Source: DASXRU01 sp034665305
GTDB taxonomy: Bacteria > Acidobacteriota > Blastocatellia > Pyrinomonadales > Pyrinomonadaceae
Reading direction: 5' to 3'
Length of the DNA stretch: 64,000 nt
Assembly (NCBI GenBank): GCA_034665305.1
Contig: JAXDFZ010000018.1
Span: 248,001 to 312,000, forward strand
The translations under genes and the position numbers were made by a program. Shown piece by piece: positions 17,387-26,402 of this stretch. Every line of letters begins with the position of its first letter. The stretch's first letter is position 1. The notes beneath the pieces were generated by a model. That model did no database searches. It was not told the DNA's origin and was given only the letters and a program-made list of their open reading frames with translations.

Positions 17387-18002
17387 AATTTTTCCGCAGA
17401 CACCAGTTCGACATTGAACGCATGTGCTGCACGACTACGGTTTTCAATGGCTCCAGCCACTGCGCCCCCAGCGAATCAGTGGCGGCGAGTAACATTTGTT
17501 CATCAACCAGAAAACGCGTGCTGCCGTCGGGCAGATGATAGCGTCTACCCTCGATGTGTTCCACCTCAGATTCAATACCGATGGTGGAAGCCAGGCGAGC
17601 GAAGAGAATTCCGCCCGGCTTCAGCACTCGCCACATCTCGCGAACCATCGCCAGCCAGTGCGCTTCATCTCGGGCAAAGTGCAGGACCGCGCTGCTGATC
17701 ACCACATCAAATTGCGCCGCGGCAAATGACATTCGTTCCACGGGCTCGACGCGAAAATTATTAGCGGGCAGGTCAGGTGACAACCGGGCAGCCAAAGTCT
17801 GAATTGCGGTGATGGCTTCCGGCGACTGGTCCACGCCGCAAACCTCATAACCACTTCTCAGAAAGTAAGTCAGATTGCGGCCACCGCCGCAGCCGGCATC
17901 CAGCACCGTCATTGGCGGATTGAGCTGCCCTTTCAGTAGTTGATCGAACAGGTAGATGTCGATGCCGCCAAATAGTTGTTGGAGATTAAGATCAGGGGTC
18001 AT
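17382..18002 (-). CDS. class I SAM-dependent methyltransferase
   Basis: A 206-residue soluble protein with the Rossmann-fold methyltransferase motifs: motif I VLDAGCGGG (residues 33-41), acidic loop GVDQSPEAI, DVVISSAVLHFA (motif IV region) and ALKPGGI-like WRVLKPGGILFARL. This is the Methyltransf_11/UbiE-like type; the methyl acceptor cannot be predicted. The C-terminus overlaps a repeat arm, so its last residues may be repeat-derived. Single gene, followed upstream by a long inverted repeat. Confidence 0.85.
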   Translation of the reverse strand: MTPDLNLQQLFGGIDIYLFDQLLKGQLNPPMTVLDAGCGGGRNLTYFLRSGYEVCGVDQSPEAITAIQTLAARLSPDLPANNFRVEPVERMSFAAAQFDVVISSAVLHFARDEAHWLAMVREMWRVLKPGGILFARLASTIGIESEVEHIEGRRYHLPDGSTRFLVDEQMLLAATDSLGAQWLEPLKTVVVQHMRSMSNWCLRKNL

Positions 18003-18036
18003 GCGTCGGGATGGATCAATGCAGGACTAGATTCGA

Positions 18037-18237
18037 TTACGCCGAAGGCGTTGCATAACTCAGCCCAGGGTAACACCCTGGGGGAAAACCCAGACCACCG
18101 TTGCTACCCTGAAAGGGTTGAATATGCGTTTGACATTCTCGATTATTTCACCCTTTCAGGGTTGATAATGAGTTTGGGGGGGGCATGTTTCCCCAGGGTG
18201 TTACCCTGGGCTGAGTTAAGCAACGCCGTCGGCGTAA
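18037..18237. repeat. 200-bp compound inverted repeat
   Basis: The element is palindromic over about 200 bases and built from three nested modules: outer TTACGCCGAAGGCGTTGC / GCAACGCCGTCGGCGTAA, middle CAGCCCAGGGTAACACCCTG / CCAGGGTGTTACCCTGGGCTG, and inner ACCCTGAAAGGGTTGA / CACCCTTTCAGGGTTGA. The modules are themselves palindromic. Architecture matches the terminal element at 63753-63952 with different sequence. It fills the gap 18003-18339 together with a hairpin at about 18296-18330 (AAAGCGGCG..CGCCGCACTCC). Confidence 0.85.
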
Positions 18238-18339
18238 AAGCAAAAACGTTGCGCTACACTTTTTAGTCCATCCCCTTGAATCAGTGCCTTTGCGGTTGGC
18301 CAAAGCGGCGCCAGGCCGCCGCACTCCGAGGGTTGGCAG

Positions 18340-18738
18340 CTAACGGCCGGTGAAGACTGTGTTCTCGTCGACGAAACAGAGTCCGTTCCCCCAGGGATCG
18401 TGAACATAAAAAGAGCGCTCGCCCCAGGGACGAACCACGATCTCGCCGGCACTGGCGCCGTGCACGTCCTCGTGGGAAAGGCATCCGAGTTCGACGGCGC
18501 GCGCGTGGACCTGCTCCAGATTTCCCACCGCAAAATAAATCTTGTCGGGAAGTGGTTTTGCTGCTTCGCCAGCGGCAGTGACATCAACCAGCGCCAGGAT
18601 CACCGGACCGCAGTCGATGTAATGGCGCGAGGCGCGGGGAATCCGGCGCCCGGGATCGTCGAGTAGTTTTCCATAAAACTCCGCAGCCTGATCGAGATCG
18701 GCGACTTGCAGGATTATGCGAAACAATTTGTCCGCCAT
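18340..18738 (-). CDS. VOC (glyoxalase/bleomycin-resistance) superfamily protein
   Basis: A 132-residue single-domain VOC protein. The two beta-alpha-beta-beta-beta modules are recognisable: LFRIILQVADLDQAAEFYGKLL at the front and KIYFAVGNLEQVHARAVELGC in the middle, ending in GERSFYVHDPWGNGLCFVDE, the typical metal-site strand region. Members act as dioxygenases, isomerases, or drug-binding proteins; the substrate is unknown here. A strong AAGGAGGAG site precedes the ATG. Neighbours give no clear functional link. Confidence 0.88.
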   Translation of the reverse strand: MADKLFRIILQVADLDQAAEFYGKLLDDPGRRIPRASRHYIDCGPVILALVDVTAAGEAAKPLPDKIYFAVGNLEQVHARAVELGCLSHEDVHGASAGEIVVRPWGERSFYVHDPWGNGLCFVDENTVFTGR

Positions 18739-18793
18739 ACGAACGCTCCTCCTTACTTGCCCCTGCTTCTGTTAAATGCAAAAAAGGACAGCT

Positions 18794-20650
18794 TCACCAA
18801 GCGACCGCGTAACGGCCACGCCGCGGGTCGGCGCCGGCGGACGACACGCCGTTGCCGGGGTTGTAGACGATGACCGTCGGCGCAGAAAGCGTGCCCCACG
18901 CGGATTGCACCTTCACCTTATGCCCGCGCTGTTGTAACTCCGCAATCGTTTTCTCAGGGATGCGGGATTCGATATTTAGGGAGCCGGGCAGAAACTCGTG
19001 ATCGTCGAATGAACTGACGTAGTGCTGTGTGTCAAAGCGCGGTGCTTCAACTGCTTCCTGCGGGTTCATGCCGAACTCTATGATGTTCAGCAACACCTGC
19101 AACAGGGCCTGATCCTGATTGTCGCCGCCCGGCGTGCTCAGGACCATGAACGGCTGACCATCTTTCAAAACCAAAGTCGGCGTGAGCGTAATGCGCGGCC
19201 GCTTTCCGGGCGCCACCACGTTGGGGCTGTTCGGGTCAGTGAGCGCCGATTGCAGGCGTTGGCCCATCAACACGCCCGTGTCGCCGGCCACTACCGCGGG
19301 CAACCACGCGCCACTCGGTGTGGCACTGAAAAGATTGCCGTCCTTGTCAATAACATTGACGCAGGTCGTATCATTCGCGCGTTCGATGTCGGGAATCGTC
19401 GACGCGCGGCCGACAGTGGTCGCGGTGCTGGCGAGCACTGCGCGCATGTTCAAAGGATCGCCGGGTTGTTGCGAAAGGGAAGCGCGCTCTTTTTCGATCA
19501 GGGAACGCCGGAGCGCCGCGTAGTTTTTGGAAAGCAGTTCCGTGGTTGGAATCTTCACGAAATCAGGATCGCCGTAGTAACGATCGCGATCCGCTAATCC
19601 CAACTTCAGGGCTTCCGTCACAGTGTGAACGTAGGCGGAAGAGTTGTGGCCCAACGCTTTCAGGTCATAACCGCCAAGCAGGTTGAGCGTTTCGACGAGC
19701 GCCGGCCCCTGGGTCCAGAAGCCGGCCTTGTAAATCTCGTAGCCGTGATAGTCGGCCTTGACCGGTTTACCCACGCGCGCGTGAAAACGCCTGAGGTCTG
19801 CGGCGGCCAGTAGCCCTCCGTGTTGCTGCATATAATCACCGATGCGTTCCGCAATCGGGCCCTGGTAAAAATAATTGCGCGCCGCCACGATGCCGGCGTG
19901 CCGGCCACGGTTTGCGGCCCGCCTCTCAGCCGCGACGATGGCGCGGAGCGTACGGGCGAGATCGACCTGCACGAAGATGTCGCCAACCTGCGGCACCGCG
20001 TCGTGCGGCAGAAAGATGCGTTTTGCGTCCGGCCATTGTGAGAAGACCGGCGAACGGGTCTTGATGTACTGCACGCGCAGTTCATCGATCGGAAAACCAT
20101 CGGCAAGCTCGATAGCCGGTTGCATGACTTCGGCAAGTGTTTTAGTTCCAAACTGATCGAGCGCCGTCGCGCACGCATCAAGCACCGCGGGAACTGTCGC
20201 CGGCAGTGGGCCAGTCGAGGGGATAATTCCGGACTTGGCGCCGGCCATCGTTGCCATGCCACTGCCGGGCTTGCCTGCGCGATTGACGAAGAACTCGCGC
20301 GTCGCCTTCATCGGCGCCTGGCCCATGCCCTCGATCACAACTACCTCGGGAGTTCTTTTGGGGTCCCGAAGTTTAATCAGGATGGGAACTTCCCCGCCAA
20401 AAGAGAAATGCGAAAACTCGATTACTGAAGCTGCCAGAATTGTCGCTACTCCGGCATCGACTGCGTTGCCGCCCTGTTGCAGGATTCGCAGGCCTGCCGC
20501 CACAGACAGCGGGTGACCGCCGGCAACTACGCCACGCCGGCCGCGCACCACAGGCCGGAAAGTTTGGGCGCGGGAAGTCTGCAGAGGAAGAGCTACTTCA
20601 AATAGCGCGGTGATCATAAAGAGCACCAGAACAGAACTGAATCGGCGCAT
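18794..20650 (-). CDS. ggt: gamma-glutamyltransferase family protein (paralogue 1)
   Basis: A protein of about 618 residues, exported by a signal peptide (MRRFSSVLVLFMITALFEVALPLQTSRA). The Ntn-hydrolase family pattern is present: GGNAVDAGVATILAASVIE early, and the self-cleavage site before the small subunit reads NDTTCVNVIDKDGN, with Thr as likely nucleophile. PRITLTPTLVLKDGQPFMVLSTPGGDNQDQ follows. These enzymes hydrolyse or transfer gamma-glutamyl groups in the periplasm, for example from glutathione. It differs from the canonical copy at 57457 in having SFGGEVP where GGGGF is usual, and TTC instead of TTH, so the substrate may differ. The start at 20650 is chosen because GAGGTAG precedes it and the signal peptide is complete; an in-frame upstream start would add 24 residues. 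Confidence 0.88.
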   Translation of the reverse strand: MRRFSSVLVLFMITALFEVALPLQTSRAQTFRPVVRGRRGVVAGGHPLSVAAGLRILQQGGNAVDAGVATILAASVIEFSHFSFGGEVPILIKLRDPKRTPEVVVIEGMGQAPMKATREFFVNRAGKPGSGMATMAGAKSGIIPSTGPLPATVPAVLDACATALDQFGTKTLAEVMQPAIELADGFPIDELRVQYIKTRSPVFSQWPDAKRIFLPHDAVPQVGDIFVQVDLARTLRAIVAAERRAANRGRHAGIVAARNYFYQGPIAERIGDYMQQHGGLLAAADLRRFHARVGKPVKADYHGYEIYKAGFWTQGPALVETLNLLGGYDLKALGHNSSAYVHTVTEALKLGLADRDRYYGDPDFVKIPTTELLSKNYAALRRSLIEKERASLSQQPGDPLNMRAVLASTATTVGRASTIPDIERANDTTCVNVIDKDGNLFSATPSGAWLPAVVAGDTGVLMGQRLQSALTDPNSPNVVAPGKRPRITLTPTLVLKDGQPFMVLSTPGGDNQDQALLQVLLNIIEFGMNPQEAVEAPRFDTQHYVSSFDDHEFLPGSLNIESRIPEKTIAELQQRGHKVKVQSAWGTLSAPTVIVYNPGNGVSSAGADPRRGRYAVAW

Positions 20651-20872
20651 CAGGGCTACCTCGAAGAAATGAATCGGTATCGAATGGTGGCGAATTGTTA
20701 TCCCGTTTGAGCTTTGAGTCAACGGTCATCGGAAAGCAATCCGCAGATTACTCGGATTACACAGATTGGAATGATACATATGGGGCATTGAACTTGGCAG
20801 CCATGTCGATTATCTTCGGCGCGACTTCTTTTTCCCGGTGAAGATTGCATATGGTCCGTCGAAGGTTTCTTT

Positions 20873-20959
20873 CCCTCCCCACAAGTGGGGAGGGATTAAG
20901 GGTGGGGTGGACTGCGCTCTTGCCTCTCCCTTCACCCCTCTCCGCGAAGCGGAGAGGGG
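20873..20959. repeat. CCCTCCCC/CCCTCTCCGC inverted doublet
   Basis: A palindrome CCCTCCCCACAAGTGGGGAGGG at the left and CCCCTCTCCGCGAAGCGGAGAGGGG at the right, joined by about 40 bases. It has the same organisation as the doublet at 474-564 and shares the right-hand palindrome with the lhr copy at 2421. It lies upstream of the second sortilin-like gene; the rest of 20651-21020 shows nothing further. Confidence 0.8.
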
Positions 20960-21020
20960 AATTGAACTCGGCCGCTCTGAAATCGACGAGTCGCAAACTC
21001 GTCAACCCAACGAGGAACCA

Positions 21021-23759
21021 ATGACTTCGATAAAATCCCCAGTCCGTCTCCTAAAGTCACTAGCACCTTTATTTCTGTTGCTAGCGAGTCTGCTGGTTCA
21101 AGCCCAATCGGGAAGCACGCTCAGCCGCGGCATGCTCTCTGAATTCAAATGGCGGCTGCTTGGCCCATCCAGCCCGGCCGGTCGCGTATGGCAAGTCGTC
21201 GGCGACGAAAACGATCCGCGGACGTTCTATGTGTGCACCGCCGGAGGCGGACTCTGGAAGAGCACGGACAACGGCACGACCTTAGTTCCTATCTTCGATA
21301 ACCAAACCAGTGCCTCCACCGGCGCAGTCGCAATTGCCAAATCGAATTCGAACCTGGTCTGGGTCGGCACCGGCGAGCCCGCAAACACGCGCGCAAATTC
21401 GTGGGGCGACGGCGTCTACAAATCACTCGATGGCGGCAAGACGTGGGCGCACATGGGCCTGCCGGAGAGCCGCCAGATCAGTTCGATAGTTATCCATCCC
21501 GTGCGGCCCGATACGGTTTACGTAGCGGCGATGGGTTACGAATGGGGCAGCAACGCCGAGCGCGGCATCTTCAAAACTACTAATGGGGGTCGTACCTGGA
21601 CCAAAGTTTTGTTCATAAATGACACCACCGGCTTTATCGATCTGCAGGTAGATCCCAAAAATCCCGATGTCCTTTATGCGGCCGCCTGGCAGCGCTTTCG
21701 TTTCGGCAGCGGCGACATGGCAGAGTCGGGCCCGGGAAGTGGTATTTACAAAACAATCGATGGCGGCAAGAAGTGGGAGAAACTAACGAATGGCTTGCCC
21801 GTCGAAGACATGAGCAAAATCACGCTCGCCGTGGCACGCAACAACTCGCGGATAGTTTACGCGGCGATTCTAACCGGCGAACCCGCGGCGGACGGGAAAC
21901 GGACGATCGACACGGGCGGCGTGTTTCGTTCTCTGGATGCCGGACGAACGTGGCAACGCATGAACCCGGCGATGACCAGTTATTACTACGATCGCATCAA
22001 CGTCGATCCCGGCGATGATAATCGAATCTGGATGCCGGTATTCGATCTGATGGTGTCCACCGATGGCGGCAAGACCCTGGTGAAGTCAAACCTGAAACAC
22101 GTGCACAACGATCAGCACGGCATCTGGATCGATCCGCGCGACCCGCAGCACTTGATCATGGGAGGGGATGGTGGGGTGAACATCTCTTACAACCGCGGCG
22201 TCACCTGGCAACAGGCGGTTTTACCAATCGGACAGTTCTATGAAGTGGCCGTCGATAACCAGGATCCTTACTACGTCTATGGCGGCATGCAGGACACGGG
22301 TCACTGGCTTGGGCCCAGTCAGACGTACGATAACGAAGGCATCACGAACCATGATTGGATCAAATTGCGTTTCAACGGCGATGGCATGCCGATTCATGCC
22401 GATCCCACCGATCCGAACATCATTTATATGGTGCAGGAGTTTGGAAATTTTTCCCGGCTCGACCTGCGCACGTGGGACCGCAAAGAGTTGCAGCCGAATG
22501 CCGACGAGGCGAAGAAGCGAGGTCTGCATCCTTTTCGTTATGACTGGACTCCGCCGATGATCATCTCGCAGCACGACTCGAAGAGGCTCTACTTCGGTAG
22601 CAACTATCTCTTCAAGTACACGGACCGGGGCGCGAAATGGGAAATCATCAGCCCGGACCTGACCGCGCAGCAGGGAAATGATTGGAAGGGAAGTAAAACG
22701 GATGTCGGCGACAGCGTGCCGCACGTGATGTATACCGGTTATCACAGTTATGGCGCGCTGTTCTCAATTGCGGAATCACCGCGTGACGAGGACGTGATCT
22801 GGACCGGGTCAGATGACGGCCCGATCTATGTGACAAAGGACGGCGGCAAATCATGGACCGAGGTCAGCAAGAACATGCCGGCCAACGCGCCGACGTTCGC
22901 CGTGGTCGGCGAGATTGAAGCTTCGCGTTATGACAAAGGCACCGCGTATATCGTTTACGACAACCACACCCGTGAAGATCACAAGCCTTACGTTTACTTA
23001 ACGACGGACTACGGCAAGACATGGTCCAGTATTGCCGGCGACTTGCCGCTTAACGGATCGAGTTACGTGATCCGGGAAGATCCGGTAAACCCGAACCTGC
23101 TGTTTGTGGGCACGGAGTTCGGAGTTTTCCTGACGCTTGATCGCGGGCAGCATTGGACCCAACTAAAAAATAATCTGCCGACGGTGGCCGTGCGGGCGAT
23201 GGCGATTCAGGAACGCGAGCGCGAATTGGTGGCAGGGACTTTTGGGCGCGCGATTTGGGTCATCGACATCGCGCCGTTTGAGGAGATGACCCAGCGAGAG
23301 CTGACGCAACCGGCTTATCTCTTCGATATCAAGCCGGGTACTTTATTTAAGACCCGGTACACTTACGGCGCTACGATTGAAGAACTAAATGGCGACATGT
23401 TTTTCCGGGCCGAGAATCCGCCGTACGGTACCGTAATTACTTACTATCTTCCTGAAAGCGCGGGCCGCGACGTTAAGCTTAGCGTTAAAGATTCGGCGGG
23501 TAAGACCGTGCGTACCTTAACCGGTCCCGGAACTCGGGGAATCCACCGGCTCAATTGGGACTTGAAGCGGCAGGAGAAACTTACCGACGAGCAAGCGAAG
23601 CAGGCAGGGGTCGAAACAATTTCCGAACGCGAGGCTTTGGAACGCGTGGCTCCGGGAAAATACTTTGTGACTCTGGATTCCGGAAAGGCCTTAATCACGA
23701 AAGAAGTGAATGTCAGGAAGGAAAACCAGGGCGTACAGAAGGTCGACGTGCGCAAATGA
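21021..23759 (+). CDS. secreted BNR/sortilin-like beta-propeller protein (paralogue 2)
   Basis: A 912-residue exported protein related to that at 8384. A signal peptide (LLKSLAPLFLLLASLLVQAQS) is followed by FKWRLLGPSSPAGRVW, equivalent to LRWRMIGPFRAGRV in paralogue 1, then repeated Asp-box pieces (LWKSTDNGTT, YKSLDGGKTW, FKTTNGGRTW, YKTIDGGKKW, FRSLDAGRTW, YVTKDGGKSW). This is the VPS10-like/BNR glycosyl-hydrolase group with unproven activity. The ATG at 21021 is preferred to a GTG 183 bases upstream because the extra residues would come from a repeat doublet and the signal peptide starts here; GAGG precedes it. The gene is followed by a hairpin. Confidence 0.88.
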   Translation: MTSIKSPVRLLKSLAPLFLLLASLLVQAQSGSTLSRGMLSEFKWRLLGPSSPAGRVWQVVGDENDPRTFYVCTAGGGLWKSTDNGTTLVPIFDNQTSASTGAVAIAKSNSNLVWVGTGEPANTRANSWGDGVYKSLDGGKTWAHMGLPESRQISSIVIHPVRPDTVYVAAMGYEWGSNAERGIFKTTNGGRTWTKVLFINDTTGFIDLQVDPKNPDVLYAAAWQRFRFGSGDMAESGPGSGIYKTIDGGKKWEKLTNGLPVEDMSKITLAVARNNSRIVYAAILTGEPAADGKRTIDTGGVFRSLDAGRTWQRMNPAMTSYYYDRINVDPGDDNRIWMPVFDLMVSTDGGKTLVKSNLKHVHNDQHGIWIDPRDPQHLIMGGDGGVNISYNRGVTWQQAVLPIGQFYEVAVDNQDPYYVYGGMQDTGHWLGPSQTYDNEGITNHDWIKLRFNGDGMPIHADPTDPNIIYMVQEFGNFSRLDLRTWDRKELQPNADEAKKRGLHPFRYDWTPPMIISQHDSKRLYFGSNYLFKYTDRGAKWEIISPDLTAQQGNDWKGSKTDVGDSVPHVMYTGYHSYGALFSIAESPRDEDVIWTGSDDGPIYVTKDGGKSWTEVSKNMPANAPTFAVVGEIEASRYDKGTAYIVYDNHTREDHKPYVYLTTDYGKTWSSIAGDLPLNGSSYVIREDPVNPNLLFVGTEFGVFLTLDRGQHWTQLKNNLPTVAVRAMAIQERERELVAGTFGRAIWVIDIAPFEEMTQRELTQPAYLFDIKPGTLFKTRYTYGATIEELNGDMFFRAENPPYGTVITYYLPESAGRDVKLSVKDSAGKTVRTLTGPGTRGIHRLNWDLKRQEKLTDEQAKQAGVETISEREALERVAPGKYFVTLDSGKALITKEVNVRKENQGVQKVDVRK

Positions 23760-23767
23760 ATACAAAA

Positions 23768-23799
23768 AAGGCGCCGTACTCCCCCAAGCACGGCGCCTT
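23768..23799. terminator. GGCGCCG hairpin after the sortilin-like gene
   Basis: A 10-bp stem (AAGGCGCCGT / ACGGCGCCTT) with a C-rich loop lies 8 bases after the stop. An A6 run precedes it, so on the minus strand it has the form of an intrinsic terminator; on the plus strand the T tract is missing, so it may act only as a 3'-end stabiliser. Confidence 0.55.
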
Positions 23800-23967
23800 A
23801 AGTCTCAGGCTCTCACAAGGAGATCCAATGATGAAGGGATATTAGCTGGCGGTTTGCGGCATGGGGTTGCAGTTATCTTGCAATGACTTTGCGATGTTCT
23901 GATGAAGTCGACGCTTACGCTAAGGGCTGGGTTGCAAAGGAGTTCGGTCTCGGGTTACCGCGGAGCG

Positions 23968-24126
23968 CTCTCATTAACACCGCGGCTTCAGCCCGGTGAT
24001 CCAGGATAGCGCCAATTTCCTTAACCGTTTTAACGGTTTACCGGGACGGAAGGAAACCATTGAAACGGTCAGATACACATCATCAACGACCTTGGTCACC
24101 GGCTGAAGCCGCGGTGTTAATGAGAG
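23968..24126. repeat. palindromic element with AACCGTTTTAACGGTTTA core (copy 1)
   Basis: Terminal arms 23968-23999 and 24096-24126 are inverted repeats (CTCTCATTAACACCGCGGCTT ...). The centre holds TTAACCGTTTTAACGGTTTA followed by AACCATTGAAACGGT. The same core is found at about 62540-62583 in a second element with different outer arms. Nothing else is visible in 23800-24258. Confidence 0.85.
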
Positions 24127-24258
24127 ATTTCCGCGTTATTAGTGGTAACTCAGAATGCTGTGTGGGCCACTACCTAGGCCAGGATCGTCGACTTTTTTGT
24201 GAAAAGGGCTAAACACCTGCTTTGAAGTGCGGTGCGTGTAGGAAGAACCAGAGAAAAT

Positions 24259-26238
24259 ATGACAGTCAAAACTGCTCCTTATGGATCGTGGAAATCGCCG
24301 ATTACGTCCGAGTCGATCGTGAAAGAAACGGTTGGACTTAATCAGGTTACGTGCGCGGGCACCGACAGTTACTGGATCGAAATGCGGCCTTCGGAAGAGG
24401 GCCGCAGCGTCATTGTGCGATCCGGGACCGAGGGAATTCCTGCCGATGTAACGCCACCCGGATTCAATGCGCGCACACGCGTGCACGAATATGGCGGCGG
24501 CGATTATCTGGTTCATGACGGTAAGGTCTATTTCTCCAACTTCGGCGATCAGCGCCTCTATCGCCAGTCTCCGGGTGAATTGCCGGAGCCAATCACGCCG
24601 GAAAACCGTCATGGTGAAGTGAGGGCAAAAACCCATTTCCGTTACGCCGATGCTGTCGCCGACCCGACCCGCCGGCGCTTGATCTGCGTGCGTGAAGACC
24701 ATTCCGATACCAACCGTGAAGCCTTCAACACCCTGGTTGCCATTGCGCTGGACGCGAAGGACGATCCGGGGCAAGTGTTGGTTTCCGGCAAGGACTTCTA
24801 TTCATCTCCGCGGGTCAGTCCGGATGGTTCGCGGCTCGCCTGGTTGAGTTGGAACCATCCGAACATGCCCTGGGACGAGAGCGAGTTATGGGTCGCAAAC
24901 GTTGAAACTGGCGGCGCGCTCGTAAATGCGCGGCGCGTGGCGGGCGGAAATGACGAATCCATATTTCAACCGCAGTGGTCGCCAGCAGGTGAGTTGTTCT
25001 TCGTTTCAGACCGTTCCGGTTGGTGGAACATCCATCGGGAAACGGCCGGCGGATCGATTGAATTGGTGTTGGCGAAAGAAGCAGAGTTTGGAGCCCCGCA
25101 ATGGGTGTTTGGCATGTCGACTTACGCTTTTGCAGATGACCACACAATCGTCTGCACCTATGCGGAACGCGGGATTTGGCGTCTTGGACTAGTCGATACC
25201 AACAGGGGAGTGATGGAAGCGATTGACACTCCTTACACTGACATTTCGTTCCTGAGGGCCACGACGGGACGCGCGATTTTTCGCGGCGGCTCGCCAACTC
25301 AGGTTGCGTCAATTGTCGCACTAGATCTGACGACGCGTGTGACCAGGGTGCTGCGCCTTTCGAACAATCTGGAGGTTGATTCGCGTTATATTTCTGTCCC
25401 GCAACCGTTGGAGTTTCCCACCACTGCAGAGCGGACAGCGCATGCATTCTTTTATCCCGCGCGCAACGATGATTACGCGGCGCCGCAAAACGAACTCCCG
25501 TTATTGCTGGTTAAGAGTCATGGCGGACCCACTTCGGCTGCCGTCGCCACGCTGAGTCTGAATCTGCAGTATTGGACCAGCCGCGGTATCGCCGTGCTCG
25601 ACGTTAATTACGGCGGCAGTTCGGGCTATGGACGCGAGTACCGGCGGCGACTGCGTGGCCAGTGGGGAGTTGTTGATGTCGATGACTGCGTCAACGGTGC
25701 TCTCCATCTGGTAGCGAACCGCGCCGTGGATTCGAAGCGGCTCATGATAGACGGCGGCAGCGCCGGAGGTTATACGACACTTTGCGCCCTGACTTTTCGC
25801 GACACATTCAAAGCCGGCGCCAGCCATTATGGCGTCAGCGACGCGGAAGCACTCGCCAAAGAAACTCATAAGTTTGAGTCGCGATACCTCGATGGGCTAA
25901 TCGGTCCTTATCCGGAACGCGCTGACTTGTATCGCGAGCGCTCGCCGGTAAATTTCACTGAACAACTTTCCTGTCCGGTGATTTTCTTCCAGGGGCTGGA
26001 GGACAAGGTAGTTCCTCCTAATCAGGCCGAGATGATGGTCGAAGCGCTGCGGCAAAAAGGCATCCCGGTCGCGTATGTTGCATTTCCCGGAGAGCAACAT
26101 GGCTTTCGCCGCGCGGCAAACATTCGCCGGGCGCAGGATGGCGAGCTCTACTTTTACGCGCGAGTTTTCGGGTTTGTTACTGCTGAGACGCTCGAACCGG
26201 TTGAGATCTACAACCTGGACTCTGCGCCAGGCGTCTAG
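24259..26238 (+). CDS. S9 family (prolyl oligopeptidase-type) serine peptidase
   Basis: A 659-residue protein with an N-terminal seven-bladed propeller-like region (about 1-390) and a C-terminal alpha/beta-hydrolase peptidase domain. The catalytic triad is readable: Ser501 in GGSAGGY, Asp582 in GLEDKVVP, His614 in GEQHGFR; the oxyanion region is LLVKSHGGPT. This is the acylaminoacyl-peptidase/dipeptidyl-aminopeptidase type. There is no signal peptide, so a cytoplasmic peptide-scavenging role is likely. The ATG at 24259 is chosen because upstream sequence in frame is not protein-like and AGGAAG lies near. Single gene between two non-coding stretches. Confidence 0.92.
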   Translation: MTVKTAPYGSWKSPITSESIVKETVGLNQVTCAGTDSYWIEMRPSEEGRSVIVRSGTEGIPADVTPPGFNARTRVHEYGGGDYLVHDGKVYFSNFGDQRLYRQSPGELPEPITPENRHGEVRAKTHFRYADAVADPTRRRLICVREDHSDTNREAFNTLVAIALDAKDDPGQVLVSGKDFYSSPRVSPDGSRLAWLSWNHPNMPWDESELWVANVETGGALVNARRVAGGNDESIFQPQWSPAGELFFVSDRSGWWNIHRETAGGSIELVLAKEAEFGAPQWVFGMSTYAFADDHTIVCTYAERGIWRLGLVDTNRGVMEAIDTPYTDISFLRATTGRAIFRGGSPTQVASIVALDLTTRVTRVLRLSNNLEVDSRYISVPQPLEFPTTAERTAHAFFYPARNDDYAAPQNELPLLLVKSHGGPTSAAVATLSLNLQYWTSRGIAVLDVNYGGSSGYGREYRRRLRGQWGVVDVDDCVNGALHLVANRAVDSKRLMIDGGSAGGYTTLCALTFRDTFKAGASHYGVSDAEALAKETHKFESRYLDGLIGPYPERADLYRERSPVNFTEQLSCPVIFFQGLEDKVVPPNQAEMMVEALRQKGIPVAYVAFPGEQHGFRRAANIRRAQDGELYFYARVFGFVTAETLEPVEIYNLDSAPGV

Positions 26239-26288
26239 CCCACATTGCCTTTTAGTTGGTTAGAGGAGCAGTTTGCGGGACCAAGGGC

Positions 26289-26317
26289 TTGCCAGACTTG
26301 GCTTTCACGCATATTAT
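26289..26317 (+). promoter_or_regulatory. strong sigma70-type promoter of the BY-kinase cluster
   Basis: -35 TTGCCA (26289-26294), 17-base spacer, -10 TATTAT (26312-26317); each box matches 5 of 6 consensus bases. Start of transcription would be near 26324, giving an 80-base leader. That leader contains a hairpin (ACCTCGTC / GACGGGGT, 26348-26377) followed by GTTTTTGTTT, which could act as an attenuator; the hairpin has one mismatch, so this is tentative. Confidence 0.55.
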
Positions 26318-26402
26318 GCACTGTCATAACCAGGGTCTCGCCGTTTTACCTCGTCTTCTGGCGAAATTGGACGGGGTGTTTTTGTTTGAGGAATACCGCT
26401 AA

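Noticed and set aside
19022..19597. 191-codon ORF opposite ggt paralogue 1
   Set aside because: Antisense frame of a clear Ntn-hydrolase gene.
23768..23799. Riboswitch or small RNA at the GGCGCCG hairpin
   Set aside because: A single simple hairpin directly after a stop codon; a terminator-like role explains it.
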